A stretch of DNA of 64,000 nt from Prostheceraeus crozeri (lineage: Eukaryota; Platyhelminthes; Polycladida; Euryleptidae): positions 1 through 64,000 of the forward strand of contig CAJQUW010015421.1 in assembly GCA_907163375.1 (NCBI GenBank). Reading direction: 5' to 3'. The notes below the pieces were generated by a model. It saw only the letters and a list, made by a program, of their open reading frames with translations, was not told the DNA's origin and searched no databases. The position numbers were made by a program, and so were the translations under genes. The stretch's first letter is position 1; every line of letters begins with the position of its first letter. Below are positions 35,665 through 46,121 of the stretch, piece by piece.

Positions 35665-36950
35665 TAGATCACTTTTGGCTTACCTGAACCTATATTTAGT
35701 GATCATTGTATCAGTTATCAATCATTTTCGATGATAGTTGATCAGATGTCGCTTTCAGTTGGATACATGCGACTCGGCTCCTCCCATCTTCTTGATGTGT
35801 GCTTAACACGGTTTTCCAGTCTCTACCAGGCAGAAAAATCTCCCATCCTTCTCCAAAAAATATGAGCACACTTTCGATTTTGATATGCGCTTTAGAGGAG
35901 CCATCACACACGATTAACGTGATGGTAAGAGGTAATGTTCTGAAACAAACTAGTATTTCATTTTTGTCTCTGATGTGACCTTAGGTGTGATCGAGGCTAT
36001 AGGAAGGCTTGTCTTCTCTACTAAATCACCGAGTGAAATGACAATCCTTTATTCACTGTCACAGTTCTTTCCCACAACTATTATAAGCTTTGTACGCAGC
36101 AGTGTCTCTGTACTTTTGTTTGACGGAGAAAGTTGACATCAAGACAATGACAGCTATGCACGAAAATAAATAATTTGCTTGTATCATATTATTTCGGGTC
36201 TAGTTATGGGCCGGAGTCCGGAGTCCCATCATTTGTTAGGACTCCGACTCCGATTCCGATTCCAGCAAAAATGATGGGACTCCGGGACTCAGACTCCGAC
36301 TCCGCATCCCTGCAGACAGCTGACATTCGAGCATGCATGACTTCGCGCGTGTCGAATTAGACAGCCACTAACCCTGTGCAGTTTATCTGCCCTATTATCA
36401 GATTTCTGTGTTTTGAAAGCATCGAATCTGCCACTTATGACGTGGAATACGCTCACACAAATACGATTGCAAGCATCACCAACCGAACAGTTGCTAAGTT
36501 GATAGCTATTTCATATTCATTTGATACCGGTTAGTTGACCGGTTTGGTAGTTTTAGGTAAATGTCGTCTTGTTGTCTATGTTGTAAACGATACAGATAAA
36601 ACATTTATCTGTAGTTCAACATATTAGCAAGTTAGGAAGGTACTCGTACTATGAAATAAAATTCAATGTCTTCTTATTTCACAATGCAACAGTAAATAAA
36701 TATAAATCAATCTACCAGTCAATCGACCAGCTTGAGAGTTCTGGTGTTAAGTTCCCGGTAATCATTTTTTCAACTGTTTAAAGAACAGTTGGAAATACTT
36801 GTATCACAAAAAATGCGTGTAGATGCATTCAAATTATGTTACATTTACATGCTGTTAATTAAAGTTGTAATGGTCAACTAAGCAATTTATTATCGACATA
36901 GGTTTAGTCAAATTAACCGGCCGGCGGCCGGTTCCAACCCTGATCGAGTT

Positions 36951-39156
36951 AACTCCGCCGTGTTCGAGTATATCACGGTTGGTGTTTAAACACTTACACT
37001 GCATGCTGTTATACCCGAATCAATAATTGACGTGAATAAGATGTTGAGTGCTCATTACTTTGCTTACGAGCTGAGCCATGTTTACCTCAGATAGCGACTT
37101 GACGATCTTGACTGTTCTCACTATAACAGATACTTCAATCAATTAGCTTTTGCTGCTAAAGTATGGATGAAGTATATTTTTTCATCATTATTATAGTACA
37201 CAATACTGTATATCTCATGTCAATATTCAGTATGGAACCTAGGCCCTCTCACTCACGAATATCTCCATTCCTATTTACAGGGAAAATTGGGATTGTCATT
37301 ACTTCATGGATTACTTAATTGAAGTCAACATTTGTAAAAATGCATATCTAGAACTTTAAAATGAATCGCAACAAGGCAGTTAAACAAAAATGCGTCTTCT
37401 TAATGCATTTGAGAGCGACTAAAAGGAAAAAGTACATGTACCTTATTTGAAACATTGTTAATTGTCGTCGCATTTTCTGACTACAATGCACGGGTATATT
37501 TTCTCCTCGTCTCTCTCACTCTACGCACGGTCCAGTGAGTATTATTCGCAGTAATATTTTAAAATAAATATGCTTTCACTAAGTCAAAAGAAAAATCTGC
37601 GTCATTTTCATCATAATCATGATATTTTGTTGAAATGATTCAAAGCATTATCCTTAAATGCTTGCCAATTACTATTGCTTAATGTCCTTGAAACGCAACC
37701 TTGTATAGTCACAAGCAGAGGTTTGTGCAGAGATTGAATTACAAAAATGTTGAAAATCGGATGATTGATATTGTTAGAGAATCGCTCAGTGATAATGAGC
37801 CGCATTACAATAATCTGATGTCGTTTAGGGCAGACGAAATTACGAAGTTCTCTGTAATAGTCGAAAACAACGGTTGAAATTGAGTTCAGTAAATAATGAA
37901 CTGAAATGGAATTGTACGACAGCTTGTGCGATGTTTCACAGTTTGAAATATGTGAATCAAATGGGCCATGATGAACGCTTGTCTGAAATGTTTGGCGGCT
38001 TGCAAATGTACACCAGAGGCGCTGGCTGAACTAGAAACGATAAAATAAAACGTTTTGTTAATAGACTGTATTAATAGATGCAAAAGAAGGTATTAGCGCT
38101 CCGTCGAAATTGTTTATCTTGACTATGTGAGTGAGCTAAGTTGTTAAGTTTGCTGTATACCTAAGTAGTAAGGTAAGTAATGAGCAGTTGTTTACCACTG
38201 TATAATGCCTACTTTCACAAAGTGTATTAATACACAAATGAATTCAAGCAACACGCTAGGCAATTAATAAAATTTCTCAACCGAGACTGTCGGTATCAAC
38301 TACAATTCGATATTCGCATTGGTGAAAATATTTTTGGTGAAACGATAAATTCACATTGATGAGCAAAGGAATCAAGAAAATAAAATGCCTAGACCAGGAT
38401 GATAATGAAACCTATACAAAGAACCCGAAGCTCAGTAGTTTAGAATCTATCAAATGGATAAACATCTGAAAATATATTCAAGTTTATATTTCTATTTCCG
38501 CCTTCCTTTTTTCGTCATATAAAAGAGAAATTGAATCGATGCTTCAAGAAACAAAATTATCAAGTGAATTTGTGCGTATGTATATTAAGATTGTTATTAA
38601 AACTTTAATTACAACTCGTAAAAGTCCTATCTTTTATTTGTTTAATCATTCTCAAACATACTAAGTTTTTTCACAGCATGCCTGACATATAAAAATGCTC
38701 TCAGAGCTTTTCAAAAAAAATTAGACTTTAAACCAATGTTCTCAATATTTGATAAGTGTGAACGGATGCAAAGATTATTGTTAAGAACTTTTTACCTCCT
38801 GAAACATCGGTTATCGTGTCAAACTCTGAAATAAGATAGCGATTTTGACATAATTGCCAGAGTTAGCATCCTTCGAAAATTCTTTGATAATTACATCTGC
38901 CACTACCATAGAAGAAAGCTCTGTTTCTTCTGGAGTGTTACATAACTTGAAAGACACAATTTCAGACAAACTTTCGCTGACGATTAAATTCCAATCATTG
39001 GGAAATTATGTGACTCTTTATTTTTTCTTTCTAAACTGTGTCCATAAACGGACAGATTCTTGTGTTACCATTACGTTCTGTCATCATTTTAGTCTGTGAG
39101 AATGTCTGACGCACAGCGATTTTATCAAAGAGTTCTTAGATGCGCTATAGACACAC
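36951..39156. other. Unassigned AT-rich region
   Basis: No repeat ends or domains were recognised. The frame at 38854-39099 (81 codons) is unremarkable. Confidence 0.4.
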
Positions 39157-39582
39157 CAGTGTTGGAACCGGCCGCCTGCCATAAATTTTAAAGACCAGGT
39201 GTACGACTGACTGACCGGTTTTTCTCATTAGGCCTACATGTATGTCGACCATCATTCTGATTGTCCAGTCATTTTAAAGAATTACAGCAAGTAAGAGGAT
39301 GTAGATAAAACTTAATTTATGTGATGCTAATATTGCAAATCATTACTCGAAAATTCATCTTTAAATCTTTATTCAAATTTGTTGACGAAGTCGTTGGCTG
39401 TCAAGCATACAAAATTACTATAGTTGGCAATGACAAAAGAGTACTTAGAATAACTGCTACAACTTATAAGGAGAATTTTCAAATTTTTTGCTGTCTCCTT
39501 TCCCATTTTAGGAGACAGCTAGGTGATGGTCGTCAACAGGAGGCTTTTGAAATTCACATAGTTTTATCTCTAGATGGAATGA

Positions 39583-39960
39583 CAAGTAAATGATCAGTCC
39601 TTCATTCTAGTGACCAAAAAACGACGTATAATTAAAAGAAATGTACAAATGCCGTACGTTTGATTAACATGCATCAAGTGTCTAAATCTATTGACATTTT
39701 CTCTCTAGAGATTTTGGAAAAGTGCAAAGATCCATTAGAAACACGCATAACAGAAGCTCGCTACATCAAATACAATTCACCGCAGATAAATCGCAAAAGC
39801 GAACTTGTGGAGTTCTGAATCTGATTGCTGTTTTAGAACACCTTGCCGATTTGGTTAACGCCGCTGAGGGTTGAATTGCCGAAAAGTTCGGCATTTGTAC
39901 ATTTCTTTTAATTATACGTCGTTTTTTAGTCAATAGAAAGAAGGACTGATCACTTACTTG
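39583..39960. repeat. 378-bp unit with 72-bp inverted arms
   Basis: CAAGTAAATGATCAGTCC...CAAATGCCG (39583-39654) is inverted at 39889-39960 with ~93% identity. The arms contain AAAAAACGACGTATAATTAA and its complement. The loop carries a Penelope-type coding relic. It could be an inserted foldback or the inverted-terminal arrangement sometimes left by Penelope-like elements. Confidence 0.8.
39690..39818 (+). pseudogene. Possible C-terminal piece of a GIY-YIG endonuclease (Penelope-type)
   Basis: The frame ending in a stop at 39818 reads LEILEKCKDPLETRITEARY and then IKYNSPQINRKSELVEF. The order 'R-EA-YIK--.P.IN--.EL' matches the last helix and tail of GIY-YIG domains at the C-terminus of Penelope-like elements, and compares well with the 47-kb copy (SIVEALKIKDR, PKINRSAEF). 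It is short, so the assignment is tentative. Confidence 0.45.
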
Positions 39961-40432
39961 CCTTTTCTTCTAAAGATGAAAACTGTGAATAAGTCTATTA
40001 CTGAATTCTCGGTATTTTTAGTTTCAGGATTCAAGTTTTTATATTTAGCTTGACGCAGTCAGGGCTCGTCGATGCTAATTAAATACTGACCTAGAGGCAA
40101 TAAGGCAATTTATTCACACATGCTGCTTCAAGCCCTACTTTATCTCAAATAAAGTTTCCAGAGTCGTACATTCTAACATAAATGATTTTTTTTGAGTGTT
40201 GATTATTCCCTAACCTAATTATCGTAATATCATTCAATATCTTGAATAATGTTGTTATGCGCATTGTTGCTCAATTTTTTCCACACGCGCTTAATTACTT
40301 GGATGAAGATCAATTAAGACGGAAATTGACAAAAATCACAAAACCAATGCTGATGTTATGAGATGCATTTTCCCTAGGTCATAGTCTCCGATAGGAAAAG
40401 GAAGCAAGCGTTTCGTTTTTTACGTGTGTGAA

Positions 40433-40870
40433 GTTAGCACCGCCATCTTGAAAATGGGGTGTGCCACTCAAATAAACCTAACAGATCGATGCATTTGTTG
40501 TGTGTCAGCATGTGCCACCCATTATTCTGAAAGAATTCCGCCTAGTTTAGGAGAAATCGCTAGTCGAAAGTTAGACATGACGGTAATGTGAACTTAGCAC
40601 CGCCACTACATTTTTTCCAAAATACACATTCAAGCCATGCGAAACACGAACAACAGGTAGAAGAACATCAAAAACATTGTGCCGGCAAGTTTCTACTCCT
40701 AAGACGCTGTACTTACGGAGAAATCAGTCCCCGAAACCACAAAATGGCGGTGATGTGAAGTTGGCGCCGCCATCTTGAAAAATGCATGTGCCAGTCACAC
40801 CATTGGTCAGAATCGATCTAGATGGAGTGTGCCAGCATGTGCCACTTGTTTATTTCACGAAAATCCCACC
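40433..40870 (+). repeat. ~160-bp tandem repeat array, left arm
   Basis: Related units begin with AAGTTAGCACCGCCATCTTG (40433), ACTTAGCACCGCCAC (about 40592) and AAGTTGGCGCCGCCATCTTG (40757). The last ~250 bp (40612-40860) are ~95% identical, inverted, to 45050-45286. Confidence 0.85.
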
Positions 40871-41025
40871 ACACTCGGTGGAAAACCAACGGCTGGAATC
40901 GATTCAGGTGAAATGTTCCAAAGCACTAACCATTGTTTTTTATATAGACTTGAGTTATGGAAGCTGGGGCTTTTACATTTTTCAACTGGTGGGTGAAAAC
41001 AACGATGGTTCCAAGGATGTTTACT

Positions 41026-41191
41026 TCAGTAAATGATGTAAAATATGGACGACACGAAATCGTTAATCGCCGCCGGAAGAAGAACGTCCGGGCGTAGGTC
41101 GTCGAACATCTGTTGCTTGTTGTTTATCCTAAGCACAGACTTGTAGTGCAGCGCTCGGTTACAATCGAAATTGATTCCCATAAGTCGATAC
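41026..41191 (-). CDS. Possible terminal exon of an unknown gene or element
   Basis: On the minus strand a good splice acceptor (polypyrimidine TATCTTTTTCAG, ending at 41192) precedes an open stretch that reads YRLMGINFDCNRALHYKS and DDLRPDVLLPAAINDFV up to a stop at 41026. I recognise no family. The most plausible donor (GTAAGAG at 41337-41343) lies just after a stop of the neighbouring frame, so whether the two pieces are really joined is unclear. It lies between the inverted arrays, suggesting membership of the same element. Confidence 0.3.
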
Positions 41192-41377
41192 CTGAAAAAG
41201 ATACATGAAATGGTGTTAGCTCGTGGATTGAATGACATGGTCGATGCGACAAGATAATGGTGAAAACAGTATTTTTGGTCGCGATAGGTGGAAGTCTAGT
41301 GGAGCAAGTGGTATCTCAGTTTCGGTATTGAAACAACTCTTACCAGAGCTTCACCAAGCTTTATCAAAACTGTTCAG

Positions 41378-41590
41378 TTAATGTGCATCCACCGACGAAT
41401 CTCTCAGTTGTTGAAAAGGAACTGTGGTGGTTCCAATTGCCAAGGAAAGTTGTGAATCATCTATGCCATCTAGCTGAACGATTGGTAAATCAACATCCCA
41501 ACTTTCTTGAAACTCAGACTTCAGCATGACACGTACATTATGGCTTGGCTTCAGACACTCTCGACCAACAGGAGATATTCTGTAGTACAA
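41378..41590 (-). CDS. Unknown coding-like segment
   Basis: Minus-strand frame reading YYRISPVGRECLKPSHNV, VMLKSEFQESWDVDLPIVQ and IGTTTVPFQQLRDSS, then a stop. Composition looks like protein rather than AT-rich noise, and a splice-acceptor-like TTGTCTCACCTTGTACTACAG lies upstream (now split by the hAT insertion at 41603). No family was recognised. Confidence 0.3.
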   Translation of the reverse strand: MYYRISPVGRECLKPSHNVRVMLKSEFQESWDVDLPIVQLDGIDDSQLSLAIGTTTVPFQQLRDSSVDAH

Positions 41591-41602
41591 GTATGTCTGT
41601 AG

Positions 41603-43007
41603 CAGGGCTGTGGAGCCGATGCGTTATCTCATCGGCTCCGGCTCCGGCTCCACGACACTGATGTGAAAGGCTCCGGCTCGTCAAATTCAGTCTATCTGTT
41701 ATCCTGGATCCTGGAACGGGTTCTTTAGAGGCTTGCTACAATCATCAAATTAGTTTTCATTAACAAGCAACGACTTAAGTTAATAACAAAAATGATAATA
41801 GCCTAATATAATGACAAATAACATACTTGTCATATATTTTTGCATGAATTGACTATCTCTGAAAGATAAAATAAAGTTATAGCCAGGATTGGTTAAATTA
41901 GATAAAGATCTCCCGCACTGGCTAAATATAAATTGGCCTAGCCTGCAACCAGTCTACTACGAGGCTACATTAAATAAGACCACATGAGTGATGATGATAT
42001 ACCTAATTAGCCGTCACAGGGGCCGAATAGTAGTATAAGTTTTTTTACAAAGCTTGAATATGAAACTGGATAGCGTATGCCTCTAAATAGCTTATAGGGC
42101 CTGTATCTACTCGAACTGAAAGGGTATCGTTGAATATTAAAGTGTAGCCTATATACACTTCAATTTTTTTAACAACCTAATTAGTTATTTGTTATTGCCT
42201 TTATTCAATAGTCTGTTAGTCCATGAATAATATGATCGGTGGGTAGCCCACGACTCATCATCTGTAGAAATTGTAATTTAATTAAAAATATCTAATTTAG
42301 GACAAGTTTTGTATTTCATTATGGCGTAAAGTTGCACTAAATAATTCCTGATGAAACTAATAAAAATTTGACTGCGAGCACCGAGCAGAAATCCTGCGGT
42401 TTAATGTCACAGACAATAGAAAGTCAAAAGGCGCCTTCTCAGTCTTTTTTTATGATATCAGCATAAGGTGTTGACAGACGGAAAAAATAATAATGAAAAT
42501 TCTTGAAATCTGGGGGAAACGATACGGCTCTTGTGCCCATTTTTTCTCTGTCAAAAAGATCCATTGGATGTCCGCAAACTTCGTCAGCAAGTCAACATGT
42601 AATTGCCTTCGGTCAAAGGAAATTCATTGTGAATGAGATACCTTTAATTAAAATCGTGGCTGGGGATCGTTATCCCTCCAATCAAAATTGATCAATACAA
42701 TCTAAGGAAATTGGCATTGTCACATTAGATTTAAGACATTGCGCAAGAATATTATCTTTGCCTAGTTAGCATGCATATAACAAGGGAAATTAACATATGC
42801 AATAAAAAAATATTACACATGTGTGTAAATATATAATAAATATAATACAAAGATATCGTGGAGGACAGATCATTGGTATACTTAAAAGACATATCATTAG
42901 ATTTCAAATGATTTAATTTTTTTATGATGCCAAAACTCAAACTACCGACCAAAACCATCGGCTCCTTAAGGCTCCGGCTCCGGCTCGGCTCCGGCTCCAC
43001 AGCCCTG
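41603..43007. mobile_element. hAT transposon with GGCTCC arrays, shrunken second copy
   Basis: Ends CAGGGCTGTGGAGCC and GGCTCCACAGCCCTG, with a perfect TSD GTCTGTAG (41595-41602 and 43008-43015). Collinear with 16262-18606 throughout, but 1405 bp instead of 2345 bp. The loss is spread over well over a dozen internal deletions, while the retained stretches differ at only a few per cent of bases. Confidence 0.95.
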
Positions 43008-43562
43008 GTCTGTAGTACAAGGTGAGACAAGAAAAGTTACCAAGGATATTTCCAAATTTGATAAGGTCTGATTGGCATCAAAAACTTTTTTTAAAGCTCC
43101 TTTCCTCTGTGGCCGAAAGACTGGTGAGATGGTCAAAAGTCAACCACCAAGCCATTCAATGCAGATATATCGCATTAACAATTATTATATCTTTACAAGT
43201 CCACTATTCGCTCACTGATGAAATTCTGTTGCCAATGGCTACGTGTGAAACAGGCCTCCCACGCTACTTTTTCAAATTTCTGGACACGACAAATCATTAA
43301 TTTCAGGACAATTTCTTCGCAGCACCCTCCACCACCCCTAACAGCTGCTCCTTTACCACCTTTTAATTATAAACAAACAATCATTAACAAATGGCAAACA
43401 ATCGAAATTTAACAAAATTCTTAACGATGTGTTTTTCAGCACTACAAAAAAGTCTTAATTTTTCTGAAGAACACGTCTTCATTGAAATTGCACGTCTTCA
43501 CGATCGCCTTCCATGTTGAATATTTTTCATTTGAATCGCTCTCTGGTTTCACGAATCTTTTG

Positions 43563-44039
43563 TTACTGCTCACATGTTTCACTCAGCTTATCATTAACAG
43601 CGGATAACATAACTTGTGCAACTCGAGCGTTCGTTAGATGAGATAACTTCAATGCAGAGACAAGGATAGATGCTGCTTCGGCTATCAATTGCTTCGCACA
43701 ATCCATTTCACTTTCGTGACGAGATTCAAATGATTCTTGTTCCTTCACCTGTGCCAGTAAATGGGCTGTATCCTTTTTGATTTGCTCTATTTCATTTTTA
43801 TCTTCGAGATGACGAGTTCTGAGTGTGCTGTGTAAACTGACTGCATCATTTTCTTTGTGATAGGTACAGAAGTCACGGAACCAAATAAGCGAAGAGCATC
43901 CTTGACAATTATTTCTGATGGTATTGACAAAAGATATAAATTCCCCGGACAATGAATTGGGTTGCAAAAGCCAGCACTTAGACTGATGTTTTTCAAAACC
44001 TCGATGGGTATCCATCGTCAGGAAGACTGTCTCCGTCAT
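43563..44039 (-). CDS. Unknown coiled-coil ORF inside the inverted-array island
   Basis: Frame of ~158 residues from an ATG at 44039 (MTETVFLTMDTHRG). A short cysteine-bearing region (NNCQGCSSLIW, FCTYHKEN) is followed by a charged helix-rich part (HLEDKNEIEQIKKDTAHLLA, KEQESFESRHESEMD) and a C-terminal LSHLTNARVAQVMLSAVND. The second half looks like a real amphipathic or coiled-coil protein. A second frame upstream (44217-43993, MTVGDRRAYFQRCQQTAS) may be an earlier exon or the same gene after a shift. No catalytic motif or known family was recognised. It could be a transposon accessory protein or an exon of a host gene. Confidence 0.4.
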   Translation of the reverse strand: MTETVFLTMDTHRGFEKHQSKCWLLQPNSLSGEFISFVNTIRNNCQGCSSLIWFRDFCTYHKENDAVSLHSTLRTRHLEDKNEIEQIKKDTAHLLAQVKEQESFESRHESEMDCAKQLIAEAASILVSALKLSHLTNARVAQVMLSAVNDKLSETCEQ

Positions 44040-44949
44040 CTTCAATTTTATGAGAATCTGCTTCCAGTACAGGTTTGAACAATGTAGTTAAATAATTCCT
44101 ATCCAAAAAGATTGCAAATTTTGGAAGGCACCACAAACTCAATGGAACCTCATGCTTCTTCAATGAAGCAGTCTGTTGACAACGCTGAAAGTATGCCCTT
44201 CGATCTCCTACTGTCATGCCTTCAAATGTTCATCAAGACCATCAAGTGTCATAAAGATGTATATGCATCATGACACTAATAGTGATGATTGTAGATATTG
44301 CAAACATTATCACTATTTCAATTGACTTCAAGAATTTCTGATTCACTGGATGTGTAGGCATACTAAACATTAAAGGAATATTGAGATTTATCTACTTCAT
44401 ATCAATTTAGGTAGAAACCACAGCATTCTTTAATCTATTCATAGAGTATTTCATTATGTCATAAATATATCTTTTCAATCATTCTTGTTTAAAGTTGCAC
44501 AGACTGCTACTAATCGCATGCCGTGAATATATTTCCATTGTAATCAAATGAAAATATTTAGCGAAATATTGATCACATTGTCACCGAAAAGTGACCAATC
44601 ACGGGACGTCGTTAGTCCTAAAATGAAAAATTCAGCCTATCACTGATATGTCGCCGTTGTAAATCGCGAACTCCCCTGCTTCATACGGGGAACCATAAAC
44701 GATTCGCATACTAATCATAAATGACCTTTAATAAGCAAGCAAGTCGTCCTAGTTATGCCACTCCATGTACTTGTCAAATGCCTTCACTGTCTCTTACAGG
44801 GTTCTGAACAAAGTATTAGCTTCAGCTTTCTGTAACCAGTTCAGACACCGGACGGTGTTCACCTGCCGAGAGATTCGTATTTGCATTGAAATCGGTATAG
44901 CCAGTAGGCAGTAGTAAATTTTACATCACTTCCATTAAGTTTTGATATT

Positions 44950-45290
44950 TTGGAAAAAAATTTTAGTAGCCGAGCTAACTTCACATCACCGCCATGTCAA
45001 ACGTTCGACTGGTGATTTATCCTAAACTATGCAGAATTCTTTCAAAATAATTGGCGGCACATGCTGGCACAATCCATCTAGATCGATTCTGACCGATGGT
45101 GTGACTGGCACATGCATTTTTCAAGATGGCGGCGCCAACTTCACATCACCGCCATTTTGTGGTTTCGGGGACTGATTTCTCCGTAAGTACAGCGTCTTAG
45201 GAGTAGAAGCTTGCCGGCACAATGTTTTTGATGTTCTTCTATCTGTTGTTCGTGTTTCGCATGGCTTGAATGTGTATTTTGGAAAAAGAC
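44950..45290 (-). repeat. ~160-bp tandem repeat array, right arm (inverted)
   Basis: Inverted counterpart of 40433-40870. Units are recognisable as CAAGATGGCGGCGCCAACTT (45122) and GCTAACTTCACATCACCGCC (about 44975). Identity to the left arm is highest in 45050-45286. Confidence 0.85.
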
Positions 45291-46072
45291 CCTGCATAAA
45301 CTGAGTGCAATTTTGCATGTCATGGCCAATTTTCCGAATATCATGGCCTCTGCAAATGTTGCTTTATTGTACCAATTGTGTTGCCGCATCGGATAGCCTC
45401 GGATTTTTCTGTTTGATCAAGGTCAGTTTAGGGTATGTACTTCACCCATTTCCATTAAAAATGTCTGTATATCCTGTTGCAGAAAAAAAATTCTGCAGTA
45501 AGATCCTTGAAAGCTCCCCTTGAGGGACTTTGGAGGACATCTTGAAACCTCAAATGTGGACATTGGACTTAAAACTGAAAAAGTTGACATCTAGCGTCTT
45601 GCTGCAAAAAGTTAATGTCGATCACATTTAAAGAAATATAAATATAGCTAAAACAACTTGTTCTTATTGTGAGTTAACTGCTGCGCGAGAAAGCGGGAAA
45701 TTGTAATTAAAGTAAGACAATAAGACGTTGGACATTAATATATTTACATGATATTTGACTCAAGCAATGTGATGGCGAAGTGCTCTAATGAAGCTTAACT
45801 GGTTCGGAAAATAAAAATGAGGGAAAAAGAAATTCACTCTGAAATCCGGGGGCTTTATTTTCCTGTCGGAAAATCTCATAAAGATTACATTTTCCGATCG
45901 GAAGATGAAATACGGGGAAAGCAAGAACTGTAATACCGGTGAGCTTCATCGTTAATGCTTGAGTGCATGCAGTGAAACAAAAAACGAACCTGCAAGCCAA
46001 TCTGTGACATCTCATCGATTTCCTCTTAATAAACATAAGAAATCAATTTATCGCACAGCGAACGATAACAAG
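45291..46072. other. Unassigned spacer
   Basis: Several 65-83-codon frames on both strands, none with a domain. No repeats were seen. Confidence 0.35.
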
Positions 46073-46121
46073 AGCTCCCGTGCGACAACCAACTAGTGGA
46101 TTGGTTATCGCACGGCGAGCT
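46073..46121. repeat. Strong 20-bp stem hairpin
   Basis: AGCTCCCGTGCGACAACCAA (46073-46092) pairs with TTGGTTATCGCACGGCGAGC(T) (46101-46121), leaving an 8-base loop with two or three mismatches or bulges. A direct partial copy TTATCGCACAGCGA lies just before it (about 46049). It may be a tiny foldback element or a small RNA precursor; the sequence alone does not decide. Confidence 0.55.

Larger units (their letters stand above)
34324..36312. mobile_element. hAT transposon with GACTCC subterminal arrays
   Basis: Ends CAGGGATGCGGAGTCC and GACTCCGCATCCCTG, with a perfect 8-bp TSD CAGACAGC (34316-34323 and 36313-36320). GACTCC hexamers repeat inside both ends (34358-34400, 36210-36305). There is no hAT transposase; the interior is largely a Tc1-type insertion. 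It is nested in the piggyBac. Confidence 0.95.
32476..36746. mobile_element. piggyBac-type transposon, degraded and interrupted
   Basis: Flanked by TTAA on both sides (32472-32475 and 36747-36750), with inverted ends CACCAGAACTC (left) and GAGTTCTGGTG (right). Subterminal CCGGTCAATTGACCGG-type palindromes occur at 32518 and, degenerate, at about 36525 and 36718. The TTAA TSD is diagnostic of the superfamily (established). The remaining ~2.3 kb has no complete transposase; a short cysteine-containing minus frame at 33140-33379 (VGRCRRCHSNKTEH) could be a relic of the C-terminal zinc-binding tail, but this is weak. Confidence 0.88.
31331..36942. mobile_element. hAT-like element with CCGGCC ends, outermost of four nested transposons
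   Basis: Left end CAGGGTTGGAACCGG (31331) and right end CCGGTTCCAACCCTG (36942) are perfect inverts over 15 bp. The flanks ATTGAGTT (31323-31330) and ATCGAGTT (36943-36950) match at 7 of 8 bases, as expected for a hAT TSD. The left subterminal zone (31345-31490) contains GC-rich repeats with a period of ~30 bp (ATTCAAAACCGGCCGGTCGG). Without the inserted piggyBac it is only ~1.3 kb and non-autonomous. Its left end is duplicated at 27773 as part of the tandem duplication. Confidence 0.88.
39157..40340 (+). mobile_element. hAT-like (CCGGCC-end) copy, right end missing
   Basis: The left end reads CAGTGTTGGAACCGGCCG, then ATAAATTTTAAAGACC and ATTAGGCCTA...ATGTCGACC. It parallels 53749-53830. Farther in, ACGCAGTCAGGGCTCGTCGATG (40060s, partly) and GAAGATCAATTAAGACGGAA (40305s) match 54335 and 54633 in the same order, so both are collinear copies of one family. 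No right terminus was found; homology fades at ~40340. Confidence 0.6.

Noticed and set aside
41192-41343. 152-bp intron (GTAAGAG...TTTTTCAG) joining the two small ORFs at 41.0-41.6 kb
   Set aside because: The upstream frame stops about 30 bp before the donor, so a continuous protein is not supported. Kept only as a possibility in the feature notes.
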